Part shown: positions 33,866 through 42,778 of the stretch, piece by piece
Layout: each line of letters begins with the position of its first letter
How positions within the stretch are numbered: position 1 is the first letter of the stretch
Assembly (NCBI RefSeq): GCF_001641335.1
Contig: NZ_LVEM01000003.1
Span: 713,190 to 777,189, forward strand
Source: Bradyrhizobium stylosanthis
GTDB taxonomy: Bacteria > Pseudomonadota > Alphaproteobacteria > Rhizobiales > Xanthobacteraceae
Direction: 5' to 3'
DNA length: 64,000 bases
Notes under the pieces: generated by a model
The model's database searches: none
What the model saw: the letters and a program-made list of their open reading frames with translations, nothing else
What the model was told of the DNA's origin: nothing
Position numbers and translations under genes: made by a program

Positions 33866-35563
33866 ATGGACAATTTCCGCTCGCTCGTGGCTGTGCTGGC
33901 CCGGCGCGCGGTGGAACAGGCCGACGACCGCGCCTATGTCTTCGTCTCCGATCGCGGGACGGAGGAAGCAGCCCTCACCTTTCGCCAACTGCACGACGCC
34001 GCCAGCGCGCTCGCCGCGCGCCTGAGTGCGGCCGCACGCCCCGGCGATCGCGCCATCCTGGTGTTTCCGCCCGGCCTCGAATTCCTGGTGGCATTCTTCG
34101 GCTGCCTGATGGCCGGCATCATCGCGGTGCCGATGATGATGCCGCGGCGAAACAGCGCGCGCGATGCCAGCGCCGCGATCCTTGCCAATTGCACGCCGGC
34201 ACTGGCGCTGACCACGTCTGCGTTCGCGCTCCGCGGTGATCTGCAGGCGCGTTTTGCACTCGCGAACATCCGCTGGATCGAGGTCGATCTGGGTCATGAC
34301 GGCGCGGCGGTCGATCTGACCGCATCGACGCCGGACGATATCGCCTTCCTCCAATACACGTCGGGCTCGACGTCCGAGCCCAAGGGCGTGATGGTGAGCC
34401 ATGCCAACCTGCTCGCCAATCTCGAGATGATCCGGCTCGCGCTCGGCAACACGAGGCAATCGACCTACGTCAACTGGGTGCCGCTCTATCACGACATGGG
34501 TCTGATCCTGAACGCGCTGCAGACGCTCTATGTCGGGGCTGCCTGCGTGCTGATGGCGCCGAACGCGTTCATGCAGCGGCCGCTCGGCTGGCTGCGCGCG
34601 ATCTCGCATTATCGCGCGGAGGTGGCGTGCGGCCCGAATTTCGGCTTCGACCTCTGCGTCAGCCGCTATCGCGCCGACCAGATGGACGGCATCGACCTGT
34701 CCTCGCTCAGGATCGCGCTCAACGGCGCCGAGCCGGTGCACGCGGAAACCATCGACCGGTTCATCGCGACATTCGGGCCGCATGGCTTCGATCCGCGCGC
34801 GATGTATCCGGCGTACGGCATGGCGGAAGCGACGCTGCTGATCTCCGGCGGCCGCCGCGCCGATGGTCACATCACGCGCACCGTCAGCCGCACCGCGCTT
34901 CAGGCGCATGCGGCGGAGACGCCTTCCGGCGACGACGACGCGCAGATCGTGGTCGGTTGCGGCCGCGCGCTCGAGGGCGAGCAGATCGCCATCGTGGATC
35001 CGGAGAAGCGTACACGGCTGCCGGCGGACCATGTCGGCGAGATCTGGGTCAGCGGCGCCAACGTCGCACGTGCCTATTGGCGCAACGATGAAGCCACGCG
35101 CGGGGCGCTCAACGCGGAGATCGCCGGCGAGGACGGCCCCTGGCTCCGCACCAGCGATCTCGGTTTCCTCGACGACAGCGGCGAACTGTTCGTCACCGGG
35201 CGGATCAAGGATCTCATCATCATCCGCGGCATCAACCATTATCCGCAGGACATCGAGCGCACGGTGCAATCGCTCGACGTGGCTTTGCGCGAAAACTGCG
35301 GCGCGGCGTTCTCGGTGCCGGACGAGACCGGCGAAGAAGCACTGGTGATCGTGCAGGAGGTCGAGCGCACCGCGCGCCACGCGATCGACAGCGAGGACAT
35401 CAAGGGCCGGATCCGCGAGGCCGTCGCCGACAACCACGAGCTCTCGGCGCGCCACGTCGCGCTGATCCGTCCGGGCAGCCTGCCGAAGACCACCAGCGGC
35501 AAGATCCAGCGCAAGCTGGCGCGCCGGCTCTGGCTTGAGGGCGGTTTCGAGAAGATCGGCTGA
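33866..35563 (+). CDS. Fatty acyl-AMP ligase
   Basis: A 565-residue adenylate-forming enzyme. A3 motif YTSGSTSEPKG at 164-174; WVPLYHDMGLI and the C-terminal INHYPQDIE are marks of fatty acyl-AMP ligases, which make acyl-adenylates and pass them to a carrier protein rather than to CoA. A7 (LRTSDLGFLD), A8 (GRIKDLIIIRG) and the A10 Lys (TSGKIQRK, about residue 546) are intact. It is cotranscribed with the upstream acyl carrier protein. Its 3' end meets the SGNH-like gene of the opposing operon after 6 bases. Confidence 0.92.
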   Translation: MDNFRSLVAVLARRAVEQADDRAYVFVSDRGTEEAALTFRQLHDAASALAARLSAAARPGDRAILVFPPGLEFLVAFFGCLMAGIIAVPMMMPRRNSARDASAAILANCTPALALTTSAFALRGDLQARFALANIRWIEVDLGHDGAAVDLTASTPDDIAFLQYTSGSTSEPKGVMVSHANLLANLEMIRLALGNTRQSTYVNWVPLYHDMGLILNALQTLYVGAACVLMAPNAFMQRPLGWLRAISHYRAEVACGPNFGFDLCVSRYRADQMDGIDLSSLRIALNGAEPVHAETIDRFIATFGPHGFDPRAMYPAYGMAEATLLISGGRRADGHITRTVSRTALQAHAAETPSGDDDAQIVVGCGRALEGEQIAIVDPEKRTRLPADHVGEIWVSGANVARAYWRNDEATRGALNAEIAGEDGPWLRTSDLGFLDDSGELFVTGRIKDLIIIRGINHYPQDIERTVQSLDVALRENCGAAFSVPDETGEEALVIVQEVERTARHAIDSEDIKGRIREAVADNHELSARHVALIRPGSLPKTTSGKIQRKLARRLWLEGGFEKIG

Positions 35564-35569
35564 GCCGGC

Positions 35570-36583
35570 TCAGAAATCGATCTTCGCGCTCTCCCCGTCG
35601 CGCAGGCTCGCAGCAATCCCCTGCTCGATCTTGCGCGCAAGAGTTCGACGGTAGTGGATGTAGTCCGCGAAATTGGCGCGGTCGCGGGTGAGTTCGTTGT
35701 CGACGCGATAGCTGATGAAGTTGCTGCGCGGGCGGCCCGCCACGACCTTCTTCAGCGCGGCATCGCAGGCACTTCGCTCCGCGGCGGTTTCCGTGCCGGG
35801 TTTCGGCACGGTGGCCGCGAAGGTCGGGGGCACGATGATGACGACAGGCACATCTGCCTTCAGCTTTTCGACCAGGCTCGTCAGCGCCGCAATCTCGGGA
35901 AATGTCGCCCGCATCTCGGCCGACGCAACCGGCGCCGGATCGGTGGGCCAGCCGACCTCCCTGAACTGGCCAGGCGGCCAGATATCCTCGTAGCTGACGA
36001 AACCGTCCGGATTCATCCGCGGCCGCCGGTCGAGCCCAATGCTGATGCGCTGAAAGGCGTGCTCGATCGCCTGCCAGGAGATCAGCCGCACCGCATAGGT
36101 GACGACGCTTCTGTCGTAGAGCCAGTCAGGGAACGGGACGCCACCCTCTTTCTTCTCCCGTGCATGCGCGCACCAGCTCGGATCGGCTGCGATGACGAGC
36201 GCGCCCACTTCCTTGTGGTTGCGCAAGTAAAAATCGAGCACCGCGAGCTGTTGGCGGGGAAGGCCGCCGGTCATGTAGAGCTGCACGAAGCGCAAACCCG
36301 TCGTACGCGACAATTCCGCCGGCTCGATCATCTGCGCGGTCGAATTGCCGAGGATGGCGGCATTGAAGTCCGGATTCCGTGCGCGGCTCGCGGCCGTGAT
36401 CTGCGTCAGGCGATTGTCGACGCCGTTTATCCCGAGCAGGCCAAGCTTGCCGCTGTCATAGGGATCGACCAGCACCATCAATCCGAGCACCAGCAGCGCA
36501 GCGCCGGTCAGCGTGCCCAGGCACGCGAGCAGGCCCCGTCCCCAGCCCGGGTCAGTGTCAGAACTTGAAGTAGACGAACTCAT
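35570..36583 (-). CDS. Membrane-anchored SGNH-like protein (AlgJ/DltD-like role)
   Basis: A 337-residue protein with one N-terminal membrane segment at about 18-40 and the rest outside the cytoplasm. AILGNSTAQM puts Gly-Asn-Ser at 79-81, like SGNH block I; near the C-terminus DYIHYR gives Asp307 and His310, the spacing of the SGNH D-x-x-H block. VVIIVPPTF resembles the central strand. I do not recognise a named family. The start overlaps the MBOAT stop by 26 bases, as in alginate and Dlt acyl-transfer operons, where such a protein completes transfer to the acceptor. Confidence 0.75.
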   Translation of the reverse strand: MSSSTSSSDTDPGWGRGLLACLGTLTGAALLVLGLMVLVDPYDSGKLGLLGINGVDNRLTQITAASRARNPDFNAAILGNSTAQMIEPAELSRTTGLRFVQLYMTGGLPRQQLAVLDFYLRNHKEVGALVIAADPSWCAHAREKKEGGVPFPDWLYDRSVVTYAVRLISWQAIEHAFQRISIGLDRRPRMNPDGFVSYEDIWPPGQFREVGWPTDPAPVASAEMRATFPEIAALTSLVEKLKADVPVVIIVPPTFAATVPKPGTETAAERSACDAALKKVVAGRPRSNFISYRVDNELTRDRANFADYIHYRRTLARKIEQGIAASLRDGESAKIDF

Positions 36584-37940
36584 GGAGATCCCGACCACCC
36601 ATGTGAAGCAGCAGTGCGAACAACACAAGACCGAGCAGAGCCGCGAGCCACGGATTGGGGCGGCGGGTCAGCGCCGCGACGATGTCCTGGCTCGCCGGCA
36701 GCAGAAAGGCGAACAACGGCGCTACGACCAGCGGCCACAAATGTTTGCCGCGGTCGAGCGGCCATGGCTGGGCAAGCCCGGCAAACACATGCCACGCCGC
36801 CTCCACCGATCCCGCGCGAAAGACCACGCCGGTGGCGAGCACGAACAGCACGGTGAGTGCCCAGCCGAGCCATGATGGAAAATCCGGCCCGTAGCGGCGC
36901 CAGAGCGAACACATCACTTGCGCAAGGCCGTGCAGCACGCCCCAGAGAACGAAGGTCCAGCTCGCGCCATGCCAGAGGCCGCACAGCGCCATGGTGATCA
37001 TCATCGCGCCGAAGAACTGCACCGGCAGAAGGCGACGCGGCAAGAGGCGCGTGTTGACCAGCGGGTAGAACACATAGTCGCGCAGGAACAGCATCAGGGT
37101 GATGTGCCAGCGCTGCCAGAAATCCTGGATATTCGTCGAGCGCAGCGGCGCATTGAAATTGTACGGCAGCTGCACGCCGAACAGCAGGCCAAGGCCGATC
37201 GCGATGTCGGAATAGCCGGAGAAGTCGAACAGGATCTGGAACGAGAAACAGAAGGCGAGCCAGGCATCGCCGCTCGCAAGCGGTCCGCTTGCTGCCTCCT
37301 CGTAAATGGGATCGAGCAGACGCGCGAGACTGTCGGCGATCACGACCTTCTCGAACAGGCCGAGCGCGATGAAGCAGGCCGCGATGCAGAACTGGCGCTG
37401 CCAGCCCGGTGCGTACACCTGCCGGCCGAACTGGTGCATCACCTCCGACCACCGCGCCAGCGGTCCCGCGATCGCCTGCGGAAAGAAGGCGATGTAGAGC
37501 GCATAGCGGTCGAGCGCGTAGAGCGGCGCCTTGCCGCGCTTCAGATCGACCAGGTACATGATGTGGTGGAAGGTGAAGAAGGAGATGCCGAGCGGCAGCC
37601 CGATCTCGAGCGACGGCAGCTTCGCGCCCAGCAAGAGGCCAAGATTGGCGAGCAGGAAGTTGGCGTATTTGAACAGCCCCAGCGCCGCGAGATCGAGCAC
37701 GATCACCAGGCTCAGCACCGCCTTCCACTTCACCCGCCCATAGGCGACCGAGGCGGCCCAGTTGATCGCGATCGAGGCGATCAGGAGCACGATGAAGGAC
37801 GGACTGCCCCAGGCGTAGAAGGCGAGCGACAGCGCGACCTGCACGCCGATCCGGAGTTGCGGATAGGGATCGGCCAGGCGGTAGATCAGCAATGCCGCCG
37901 GCAGGAAGACCAGGAGAAAGGGATAGTCGTTGAAGAGCAT
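36558..37940 (-). CDS. MBOAT-family O-acyltransferase (AlgI-like)
   Basis: A 460-residue polytopic membrane protein of the MBOAT/AlgI (COG1696-type) family. Landmarks: SFFTFHHIMYLVD at 120-132, GYSDIAIGL at 242-250, RSTNIQDFWQRWHITL with His279, and the catalytic LWHGASWTFVLWG with His324. These enzymes pass an acyl group across the membrane to a glycan or other acceptor. It is downstream of a desaturase (47 bases) and overlaps an SGNH-like gene, and the carrier protein and AMP ligase lie at the other end of the locus. Confidence 0.93.
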   Translation of the reverse strand: MLFNDYPFLLVFLPAALLIYRLADPYPQLRIGVQVALSLAFYAWGSPSFIVLLIASIAINWAASVAYGRVKWKAVLSLVIVLDLAALGLFKYANFLLANLGLLLGAKLPSLEIGLPLGISFFTFHHIMYLVDLKRGKAPLYALDRYALYIAFFPQAIAGPLARWSEVMHQFGRQVYAPGWQRQFCIAACFIALGLFEKVVIADSLARLLDPIYEEAASGPLASGDAWLAFCFSFQILFDFSGYSDIAIGLGLLFGVQLPYNFNAPLRSTNIQDFWQRWHITLMLFLRDYVFYPLVNTRLLPRRLLPVQFFGAMMITMALCGLWHGASWTFVLWGVLHGLAQVMCSLWRRYGPDFPSWLGWALTVLFVLATGVVFRAGSVEAAWHVFAGLAQPWPLDRGKHLWPLVVAPLFAFLLPASQDIVAALTRRPNPWLAALLGLVLFALLLHMGGRDLHEFVYFKF

Positions 37941-37987
37941 CGGATCAAAGCCGCGCCATCACCGGCCCTCGCGCCGGCCGATGACGC

Positions 37988-38899
37988 TCAGCCCGTTTCC
38001 AGGTCGGGCGCCGTCGCATCGCCCGGCTGCCGCAGCATGCGCCGCGCGATCTTCTCCTCGCTCGGCACCTTGACGTCCCAGGCAAGTCCGAGCGCCTCCA
38101 GCGCGCGGATGAAGATGAAGCCGGGATCGAACTCGAACCAGCGCAGACCGAAGGCGGCGGAATAGGGAAAGGCGTGGTGATTGTTGTGCCAGCCCTCGCC
38201 CCAGGCGATCCAGGCCATCACGCCCAGATTGCGGCTGTTGTCGTCGCGGGTGACGAAGGGCTGCGTACCGAACGTGTGCATGATGGAGTTGATGGCGGAG
38301 AAAGTCTGCTCGACCACGAACATGCGCACCACGCCGCCCCAGAGCATGCCGGTCAGCGCGCCCCACAGGCTCATGGTCGCGAGGCCGCCGATCGCCGCGG
38401 GAAGCAGCAGACCGAGCACGACCCAGCTGTAATAATAGCTGTTGACCGCAACCAGCCTGCGGTCCGCCATCAGGTCCGGCACATAATGCGCGACGTTCGG
38501 ATAATCGTGCGCGATCATCCAGGTCAAATGCGCGTGCAGGAAGCCCCGCAGGCGCCCGATCAGGCCGCCGCCATGCAGCCGCGGCGAGTGCAGATCGCCG
38601 TCGTGATCGGAGAGCTCGTGGTGGCGCCGATGCATCGCCGCCCAGGACAGCATGGGGCCGCGCCCCGCCATCGACCCCATGACGATCAGGGTCGCGCTCA
38701 TGGTCGTGGAGGTCGCGAAGGCGCGATGGGTGAACAGCCGGTGGTAGCCGACGGTGAGGCCGAGGCCGGTGATCAGCCAGAAGCCGAGGAACAGGCTGAG
38801 CTCCATCACGCCGACCGGGCGATAGAACAGAAGTCCAAGTGCAACCAGCGTGCCGACAAAGGGCAGAATGTCGAACACGATGAAATGCCGGCGCTGCAT
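37988..38899 (-). CDS. Membrane fatty acid (acyl-CoA/acyl-lipid) desaturase
   Basis: A protein of about 303 residues with the three His boxes of delta-9-type membrane di-iron desaturases: HRLFTH at 53-58, HRRHH at 90-94 and HNNHH at 238-242, between four hydrophobic helices. It inserts a cis double bond in a fatty acyl chain using O2. The ATG at 38899 is the best Met, but a GTG further upstream (protein start PQKRDHRIIRSRHF) could add about 20 residues. Only 47 bases separate it from the MBOAT gene on the same strand, so it may supply the acyl chain for that system. Confidence 0.9.
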   Translation of the reverse strand: MQRRHFIVFDILPFVGTLVALGLLFYRPVGVMELSLFLGFWLITGLGLTVGYHRLFTHRAFATSTTMSATLIVMGSMAGRGPMLSWAAMHRRHHELSDHDGDLHSPRLHGGGLIGRLRGFLHAHLTWMIAHDYPNVAHYVPDLMADRRLVAVNSYYYSWVVLGLLLPAAIGGLATMSLWGALTGMLWGGVVRMFVVEQTFSAINSIMHTFGTQPFVTRDDNSRNLGVMAWIAWGEGWHNNHHAFPYSAAFGLRWFEFDPGFIFIRALEALGLAWDVKVPSEEKIARRMLRQPGDATAPDLETG

Positions 38900-39101
38900 C
38901 TTGTGAAAATGCCGGCTGCGAATGATGCGGTGATCGCGTTTCTGTGGCACGGGCGGGATTCCGGGGCGGCGTCCATGAGTACATACAAGCCTGGCAGACG
39001 CAACCCAAGCCGCAGCCCGAGGTTTCAACAGGCGCAAAAGCCTATAGAATAGGCCGGACCTGCGTTAGAATTCCGCCGTCCTCTTGCCCCCCCGGACTGT
39101 G

Positions 39102-40100
39102 ATGCCGTCACGTGCCACGACAATCCTGACCGTGCTCGCGGTTCTCGCTGCGGGACCAGCCCATACGGAACAAGCCATGGCGTTCGATCTCGAAGCGCAT
39201 CGCGGCGGGCGGGCGCTGCTGCCGGAGAACACCCTGCCCGCCTTCGCCAACGCGCTGTCGATGGGCGTGGACACGCTGGAGCTCGACGTCGGCGTGACCG
39301 CCGACGGGGAAATCGTCATCTCGCATGAACGCGGGCTCAACCCCGACCTCGCACGCGATGCGAGCGGCGCCTATGTCACCGCGCCCGGCACGCCGTTCGT
39401 GAAATTGCGGCTCGACGAGATCAGGACCTATGACGTCGGCCAGATCCGCCCCGACAGCGCCTACGCCAAACAATTCCCCGAGCAGCGCGCCGTGCCGGGG
39501 ACGCGCATCCCCACGCTGAAGCAGCTGTTCGCGCTGGTGCGCAGGTCCGGCAACGCCAACGTGCGCTTCAACATCGAGACCAAGATCGATCCGAACCACC
39601 CGGACGAATCCCTCGACCCGCAAGGTTTCGTCACTCCATTGCTCGACCTGATCGACGCCGAAAAATTCTCCGATCGCGTGATGATCCAGTCGTTCGACTG
39701 GCGGACCCTGCAGCTCGTGCAGCAGCGGGCGCCGAAAATTCCAACCGTGTACCTGACACTCCAGCGCGGCTCGGCTCCGACGGTGGTGCTCGACAAGGCC
39801 ACCAACTGGACCGCGGGTTTCAGCCCGGCCGATCACGGCGGCTCGCTGCCGCGAACCATCAAGGCTGCGGGCGGCGCGATCTGGTCGCCCTATTTCGGCG
39901 ACGTCACCGCGGCGCTTGTTGCCGAGGCCCATGCGCTGGGATTGCGCGTCGTGGTCTGGACGGTGAACAAGCGTGACGACATGGCGCGGACGATCGACAT
40001 CGGCGTCGACGGCATCATCTCGGACAATCCGGACCTGTTGCGGCAGGTCGCAGGCGAGAAGGGAATTGCGCTCCCGGCGGGGACGCCGGTGGAGCCTTAG
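39102..40100 (+). CDS. Glycerophosphodiester phosphodiesterase, exported
   Basis: A 332-residue GDPD-family enzyme with an N-terminal signal segment (ATTILTVLAVLAAGPAHTEQ). The catalytic start reads DLEAHRGGRALLPENTLPAFANAL with the His-Arg pair, then DTLELDVGVTADGEIVISHE (metal ligands E, D and the second His). The end has VWTVNKRDDMARTIDIGVDGIISDNP. It releases glycerol 3-phosphate from deacylated phospholipids in the periplasm. It is divergent from the desaturase gene and is followed by a REP element. Confidence 0.92.
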   Translation: MPSRATTILTVLAVLAAGPAHTEQAMAFDLEAHRGGRALLPENTLPAFANALSMGVDTLELDVGVTADGEIVISHERGLNPDLARDASGAYVTAPGTPFVKLRLDEIRTYDVGQIRPDSAYAKQFPEQRAVPGTRIPTLKQLFALVRRSGNANVRFNIETKIDPNHPDESLDPQGFVTPLLDLIDAEKFSDRVMIQSFDWRTLQLVQQRAPKIPTVYLTLQRGSAPTVVLDKATNWTAGFSPADHGGSLPRTIKAAGGAIWSPYFGDVTAALVAEAHALGLRVVVWTVNKRDDMARTIDIGVDGIISDNPDLLRQVAGEKGIALPAGTPVEP

Positions 40101-40111
40101 AATCTCTCCGC

Positions 40112-40198
40112 CGTCATGGCCGGGCTTGACCCGGCCATCCACGTCTTGGACGCGCGGATCGAAGAACGTGGATGCCCGGGACAAGCCCGGGCATGACG
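40112..40198. repeat. REP-like palindrome, same family as 11548-11633
   Basis: Outer arms CGTCATGGCCGGGCTTGACC and GGACAAGCCCGGGCATGACG with inner ATCCACGTCTT / GAACGTGGAT. It lies between the convergent GDPD and spermidine-synthase-like genes. Confidence 0.8.
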
Positions 40199-40237
40199 AC
40201 CTCCGACAAAATCTGCACGTCTTGTTTTCGGCCGCCC

Positions 40238-42517
40238 CTACTCCCCGTCCCGCAACCGCCGGTACAGCGCGCCCAGGATGTTGGAATAATCGTCGGTCCA
40301 GACCCGCACCCTGTCGTCGGCTTCGGTCTGCTCCCACGACTTGGAAGCGGCGAGCTTGCCGACGTCTTCCTCCTCCCGCGCGGAGATCACGACGTCGGTC
40401 GAGAAGATGTAGTCGGCATCGCGGCCCGAATCCTCGTTGAAGACCCAGCTCTTGAGATCGTTGGCGTCGGCGATGCCGACCACGACGGTCTCCAGATCGA
40501 GGTGGCGGTTGGAGACGTGCATCACCACCGCACCATGCGGCGCGAGCTTGTCCTTGTAGATCTTCATCGCCTCTTCGGTGGCGAGATGGATCGGGATCGC
40601 ATCGGACGAATAGGCATCGACAATGATGAGATCGTAAGCGCCGTCGGGCTCCTTGGCGAAGGTGAGGCGCGCGTCGCCGATCACAGGCTTCATCTCCGGC
40701 ATGCAGCTCGAGATGTAGCGGAAGTTCTTGGGGTCGCGCGCGGCATCCACCATGGACTGGTCGATCTCGAAGAACTTCCAGTCCTCGCCGGACTCGGCGG
40801 CGCAGGCGAGCGTACCCGAGCCGACACCGATCGCGGCGACCTTGAGCGGCGCGCCCTTGCGCTCGCGGATCGCGGTGACGGCCTGACCGATGCCGCCGTC
40901 CTTGTGATAATAGGTGATCGGCTCGGGGCGGCCGGTGACCGGCGTGCCGTCATTGTTGCGGAAGCGCTCGGCGCCGTGGATGGTGGTGCCGTGCATCAGC
41001 ACGTGGAAATAGCCGCCGGGCGTCTCCACGATCTTGTGCACGCCGAAGAAGCTGCGCACCGTGGTGACGCGCCCCTCGTCCGCCGGATAGATCCTGATCA
41101 AGGCCAGCGCCAGCGCGACGGTGGCGAAGATCTTCCAGCGCCCGGCATTGAGCGCCAGTGTCAGCAGCGCGGCGAGCACGCCGACGCCGCCGGCGACCCA
41201 GACACGGTGATCCTCGAACCAGGTCGAAAGATTGCCGGTCGTATAGGACGGCGCGATCAGCGCCACCGCGAGCGCGGCGAGCGCCAGCCAGTACCATTTG
41301 ACGATCCCCGCAAGACGCTCGTTCGCAGACGGCCGGCATAGCACGGCAAGCGCGATCAGGATCGGGTATTCGGCGATCCAGGAGAAGGTGAAGGGCGCGA
41401 CGAGGCCGGCAAAGAGGCCGCCGACCATGCCGCCGAACGACAGCGCGACGTAGAAGCCGGTGAGATATTTGGCGGCCGGCCGCGTCCGTGCCAGCTCGCC
41501 GTGACAGGCCATGGCGATGACGAAGAAGCACAATTGATGACCGCCGAGCGTCAGCAGCAGGTTCTGCTCGCCGCCGAAAGCCAGCAGGACGACGACGCCG
41601 GCGATCGCGACCGGCTGCAGCATCAGCATCCATTTGTGCGGCAGCAGCGGCCGCGACTGGAACACCACCACCCAGGTCAGCAGGTACAGCGACAGCGGCA
41701 GCACCCAGAGCAGCGGCGCCGCAGCGACGTCGGTCGAGATGTGCGCGGTCACCGCGATGAGCAGGCCGGACGGCACCGCGGCGAGGAAGATCCAGCGCAG
41801 CCGCGTCATCAGGCCCGGTGCGGGCGCATTGACCTCCTCGGTGCGCGCGTCGGCCGCCGCGAGCTTCGGAGAGCGCAGCAGCAGCACGCCGCAGGCGGCG
41901 ATCAGGAGGATCAGCAGGCCATAGCCGCCGGTCCAGAACCGGTTCTGCGTGTGCAGCGAGAACATCGGCTCAAGCAGGAAGGGATAGGACAACAGCGCCA
42001 GGAAGCTGCCGATGTTGGAGGAGGCATAGAGGAAATAGGGATCATGCCCGGCGGGATGGCCGGTGCGGACGAACCAGGCTTGCAGCAGCGGATTGTTGGC
42101 GGCGAGCGCGAAGAACGGCAGCCCGATCGAGACCACAAACAGGCCGAGCAGCCAGAACGCGTAGCCCGAGGCCGGCGGCTCGCCATAGGCGGTGGCGATA
42201 CCGAGCGGCAGCGTGACGAAAGCCAGAACGAGCAGCACCAGATGCACCGCGACCGGAACGATCCGGTTCCTCGCCTGCATCAGCAGATGCGCATAGGCAT
42301 AACCCGCCAGCAGCAGCGACTGGAAGAACACCATGGCTACCGACCACACCGCCGGCGAGCCGCCGAGCCGCGGCAGCACCATCTTCGTGAACAGCGGCTG
42401 CACCGAGAACAGCAGCAGCGCGCTGACGAAGATCGCAGCGGTGTAGACCGTCAGCAACAGCCGGTTGCGCGACGACGACGGCTGCTCCGTGGCGGCGGGG
42501 TGCACGATCGAATCCAT
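40238..42517 (-). CDS. Membrane-fused spermidine synthase-like protein
   Basis: A 759-residue fusion. Residues about 20-490 hold some 12 or more membrane helices (LLLTVYTAAIFVSALLLFSVQPLFTKMVLPRLGG at the start, MFS-like). Residues about 540-750 form a spermidine-synthase-type Rossmann domain: AIGVGSGTLACAAESGEDWKFFEID, IGDARLTF, YDLIIVDAYSSDAIPIHLATEEAM. Such fusions are common in proteobacteria, but polyamine synthesis has not been shown for most, and the acceptor is unknown. ATG 42517 has GGAG 6 bases upstream. Confidence 0.85.
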   Translation of the reverse strand: MDSIVHPAATEQPSSSRNRLLLTVYTAAIFVSALLLFSVQPLFTKMVLPRLGGSPAVWSVAMVFFQSLLLAGYAYAHLLMQARNRIVPVAVHLVLLVLAFVTLPLGIATAYGEPPASGYAFWLLGLFVVSIGLPFFALAANNPLLQAWFVRTGHPAGHDPYFLYASSNIGSFLALLSYPFLLEPMFSLHTQNRFWTGGYGLLILLIAACGVLLLRSPKLAAADARTEEVNAPAPGLMTRLRWIFLAAVPSGLLIAVTAHISTDVAAAPLLWVLPLSLYLLTWVVVFQSRPLLPHKWMLMLQPVAIAGVVVLLAFGGEQNLLLTLGGHQLCFFVIAMACHGELARTRPAAKYLTGFYVALSFGGMVGGLFAGLVAPFTFSWIAEYPILIALAVLCRPSANERLAGIVKWYWLALAALAVALIAPSYTTGNLSTWFEDHRVWVAGGVGVLAALLTLALNAGRWKIFATVALALALIRIYPADEGRVTTVRSFFGVHKIVETPGGYFHVLMHGTTIHGAERFRNNDGTPVTGRPEPITYYHKDGGIGQAVTAIRERKGAPLKVAAIGVGSGTLACAAESGEDWKFFEIDQSMVDAARDPKNFRYISSCMPEMKPVIGDARLTFAKEPDGAYDLIIVDAYSSDAIPIHLATEEAMKIYKDKLAPHGAVVMHVSNRHLDLETVVVGIADANDLKSWVFNEDSGRDADYIFSTDVVISAREEEDVGKLAASKSWEQTEADDRVRVWTDDYSNILGALYRRLRDGE

Positions 42518-42686
42518 GAAAGCTCCGGCAAAGCGTTTTCCAGCGAAGTAGGCACCGGTTCGCGCGGGAAACGCGGCGGATATTGCCCCCGGCGGGCGCC
42601 GGATGGGGTGCAATGGAGCACAAGGCGCCTGAACGGGCAATAAAGGGTGTCGTGATGTTGCAGCAGGGAATGCTTGATATACAGAT

Positions 42687-42766
42687 GTCGTTCCGGAGCG
42701 CCTCGAAGAGGTGAACCCGGAACCTCGATACTTCGGGTTCGATGCTGCGCGTCGCCCCGGAATGAC
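42687..42766. repeat. REP-like palindrome ahead of the CrtI-like gene
   Basis: GTCGTTCCGGAGCGC at the left and GTCGCCCCGGAATGAC at the right frame an inner inverted repeat (GAACCCGGAACCTCGA / TCGGGTTC). The terminal GTCATTCCGG/CCGGAATGAC type recurs at 62296-62395. It ends 12 bases before the next start codon. Confidence 0.6.
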
Positions 42767-42778
42767 ACCAAGGAAATC

